This document shows positions 62,294 to 64,000 of a stretch of 64,000 nt of DNA, piece after piece. Numbering within the stretch: the stretch's first letter is position 1; the number at the start of each line of letters is the position of its first letter. A program made the translations under genes and the position numbers. This DNA is from Protofrankia sp963555925 (lineage in GTDB: Bacteria; Actinomycetota; Actinomycetes; Frankiales; Frankiaceae). The DNA lies in NCBI GenBank assembly GCA_963555925.1, contig CAUVXJ010000016.1, positions 99,951-163,950 on the forward strand, in the 5' to 3' direction. Under the pieces are notes generated by a model. It searched no databases, was not told the origin of the DNA, and saw only the letters and a list, made by a program, of their open reading frames with translations.

Positions 62294-62928
62294 TGCCCAC
62301 CTCACGACCAGTCGACACTCTCATTCCCGGGACGCAGACGATTCTAAAGGGAGCGGCCGGGTACGCCTGCCCGCGTCGGCTGAGCCGGCAACACCGGTTG
62401 GCGATCCGGCTCTGGCCGATGGGGCCGAACCGAGCCGGATGGGGACTGTTGGGCCAGCCCGGGGAGAAGGAGACCCCGCAACACCCCATTGCTGCGCCGG
62501 CGTCCGCCGTGCCCGGTCCGGTCCATCGACACCGCGGCCCGCGACCATGCCGGGCAGCCCCCAGAACGACCTTGAGGCCGCGGTCACCGTTCGCGTCCAG
62601 GCGCATACCCGTTACCACACACCGGCGGCGGGAACGTGATGCGACAGCCAGCTGCGGGATGCCTGTTCACCTGGGGTTTCACCGGTGGTGCCCAGTCCGG
62701 GAGTGTTCCAAATCCCGCAGCGACCTGATCGTTGGCCGCACTATGTGCTGATCGCGAACCGATCGCGGGGCAGTCGGACCCCCGCACTTGACGACCGGCA
62801 GCCGAACGTCGAGTACCAAATCGGTGCCGTCCTATCGCGGTGGGTGCGGAAGTGAGCCCCGGGAGATCTTGCCGGACGACAGGGCCCGGGGCCTTGCGCT
62901 GTCTACCCTCCGTTAGTACCTGATGGTG
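62294..62928. other. Intergenic region between TIR-PCD and DUF3800-like genes
   Basis: About 635 bases without a recognisable gene. An inverted repeat GCCCCGGG...CCCGGGGC (62856-62892) lies about 37 bases past the DUF3800-like stop and may end that transcript. The rest gives only open frames with arginine/proline-rich, non-protein-like composition. Confidence 0.5.
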
Positions 62929-63585
62929 TCAGTATTTGATAGGGATGATCGCCAGCCGGGCCTCGATCGTCTTCATGAACGCCGGCTCGCCGGTACGGGC
63001 ACGCGTCATGGCCCCGCAGACGGCGTCGGGCAGCCACAGCAGCGGCTCCGCCGGGCTGCGGAGATGATCCATCTGTAGGATGCTGGACACGGTCTTGGTT
63101 GCGCGGAGGACGTCAATCATGTTCCGGTTGCGCATGTCGTCTGTCGGTCCCCGGGACTCCAGCGCCAGCTGGTCCTGTTCATAACACAGGCGCTGCAGGC
63201 ACTGCTTCCGGCGGCGTTCGGACTGCTCACCCTGCCGCCCGTCGCAGACGACCACCAGGTGCTCGACAGGTGCCTTGGCCACCTCCTCGATGATGGTGTG
63301 ACGGCGTCTGTCGGATTCGTGGCGCCAGTGAAGCTTGCGCTGCCCAGGGCGTAGCAGCTTCCGCATCATGCCGCGTGTTTGTCCGAGATTGTCGGTATTT
63401 CCCACTGCGGCGGCGAGCATGTAGGTATTCGGATCGAGCCGGCGGTCCGACTCCGTCTCGTCGACGTAGGCATGCCACCTGACGGAAAGCCCGGCGCTCA
63501 CGGTCCCGACCTGGCCAGTCCGAAAGACGGTGGGTCGCAGCCCACCCATCGAACGCAATGGATCCAGTGGCGGTCGGGCTGACAT
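62929..63585 (-). CDS. DUF3800-like protein
   Basis: The protein has an N-terminal acidic strand WHAYVDETESD, resembling the YxDESG opening of DUF3800, and a late LLWLPDAVCGAMTRAR, placed like the family's second conserved Asp motif. DUF3800 proteins are predicted RNase-H-fold nucleases found in mobile and defence regions. The match is moderate. Candidate starts are ATG 63585, ATG 63549 and GTG 63501. The frame extends further upstream through an SOS box, which should not be coding, so a start at or below 63585 is more likely. Confidence 0.6.
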   Translation of the reverse strand: MSARPPLDPLRSMGGLRPTVFRTGQVGTVSAGLSVRWHAYVDETESDRRLDPNTYMLAAAVGNTDNLGQTRGMMRKLLRPGQRKLHWRHESDRRRHTIIEEVAKAPVEHLVVVCDGRQGEQSERRRKQCLQRLCYEQDQLALESRGPTDDMRNRNMIDVLRATKTVSSILQMDHLRSPAEPLLWLPDAVCGAMTRARTGEPAFMKTIEARLAIIPIKY

Positions 63586-63597
63586 GCACACCCAGTA

Positions 63598-63611
63598 CGA
63601 ACAAATGTTCG
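63598..63611. promoter_or_regulatory. LexA-type SOS box
   Basis: CGAACAAATGTTCG matches the actinobacterial LexA core CGAAC-N4-GTTCG exactly on both half-sites. It lies between the divergent DUF3800-like and DUF222 genes, 33 bases before the DUF222 start, so LexA could repress both. In Mycobacterium tuberculosis several 13E12 (DUF222) genes are known to carry such boxes. Confidence 0.8.
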
Positions 63612-63643
63612 ACTTTGGGGGCATGTCGGGTTATCGTTGATCT

Positions 63644-64000
63644 ATGCAGAGCGCCGCCGCCGCCAGCCCGGGCCGGGAGCATCCCGTGCTTACCGGGCTG
63701 GACGCGGTCGCCACCGGCGTGGACAGTCTTGCCGAGACGTCGGTGTGGTCGCTGTCGGATGCCGAGCTGCTCGCGGCGTTGGAGGACGGCGAACGGCTGT
63801 TGGCCACGGTGGCGGCACTGCGGCTGCGGCTGGTCCGCGACGCCGACGGCCGTGACCTGGCCGCCCGTCACGGCGCGACCAGCACCGCCGCCCTGCTACG
63901 GCATCGGCTGCGGCTGCGCCCCGGGGATGCGCGGATGCTCGTCGAGCTCGCCGCCGCCCTGCACGGGCCACAGGCCGCGACCGGGCACGCCCTGGCCGCT
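63644..64000 (+). CDS. 13E12-repeat / DUF222 family protein (5' part)
   Basis: The 119 visible residues match the DUF222 N-terminal region found in 13E12-repeat proteins, most of which end in an HNH nuclease domain: VWSLSDAELLAALEDGERLLATVAALRLRLVRDADGRDLAARHGATSTAALLRHRLRLRPGDARMLVELAAAL-type, here given as WSLSDAELLAAL ... DLAARHGATSTAALL ... LRPGDARMLV. The gene runs off the right edge, so the HNH part is not seen. These genes are multicopy and mobile-like in actinobacteria. The SOS box just upstream implies DNA-damage control. Confidence 0.85.
   Translation, partial: MQSAAAASPGREHPVLTGLDAVATGVDSLAETSVWSLSDAELLAALEDGERLLATVAALRLRLVRDADGRDLAARHGATSTAALLRHRLRLRPGDARMLVELAAALHGPQAATGHALAA

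Noticed and set aside
62398..62751. 117-codon frame upstream of the TIR-PCD gene
   Set aside because: It is rich in Arg and Pro, has no recognisable motif and no ribosome binding site, and overlapping frames are equally open.

Overview
The window is chromosomal DNA from a high-GC actinobacterium. GC-rich third codon positions, frequent GTG and TTG starts and the housekeeping order ispE - ABC-F ATPase - tRNA-Gln - glmU - prs - rplY - pth ... mfd all point that way. A Frankia-like member of the Frankiales/Actinomycetes is my best guess; this is inference from gene order, since no database was searched. Two runs of N (13615-13815 and 49788-50242) are assembly gaps.

Layout. (1) 1-11207 is a conserved core: isoprenoid, ABC-F, desaturase, tRNA, peptidoglycan precursor, PRPP and translation genes, with a secreted-type esterase, a small UPF0060 membrane protein and a NeuD-like acyltransferase. 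(2) 11350-13614 holds an MFS transporter and a coupled TolB-like propeller protein on the minus strand. (3) 14192-19177 encodes a very large secreted protein with an N,N-dimethylformamidase-like domain, Ig-like domains and four DUF4082 modules. (4) 19267-57198 is a cell-surface polysaccharide locus of about 38 kb. It contains roughly eight glycosyltransferases, nucleotide-sugar enzymes, and two each of flippase (Wzx-like), polymerase/ligase (Wzy-like) and chain-length regulator (Wzz-like). It also carries a PIG-L deacetylase, a DUF4082 lipoprotein, a RfbF cytidylyltransferase and a GH26-like hydrolase. Many genes are stacked with 4-nt ATGA/GTGA overlaps. Two tiny ORFs (31 and 35 codons) are joined to their neighbours by the same overlaps. 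(5) 57439-61038 is mfd. (6) 61065-64000 looks like an accessory island: a frameshifted and truncated HIT gene, a TIR protein fused to a pterin-carbinolamine-dehydratase-like domain, a DUF3800-like gene, a LexA-type SOS box and the start of a 13E12/DUF222 gene.

How the genes fit together. A 6-dehydrogenase (35145), a Gfo/Idh/MocA oxidoreductase (19267), a WbpE-like aminotransferase (25115) and a WbpD-like N-acetyltransferase (26346) match the four steps known to make UDP-2,3-diacetamido-2,3-dideoxyglucuronic acid. A second set (RfbF, SDR, RmlC-like epimerase, TylC3/NovU-type C-methyltransferase) suggests a branched-chain deoxysugar. No initiating polyprenyl-phosphate sugar-1-phosphate transferase is visible, so that step is probably encoded elsewhere. 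The most unusual items are the TIR-PCD fusion with its SOS-linked neighbours, a Wzz protein with a degenerate kinase-like domain, the coupled micro-ORFs and several perfect inverted repeats between genes.
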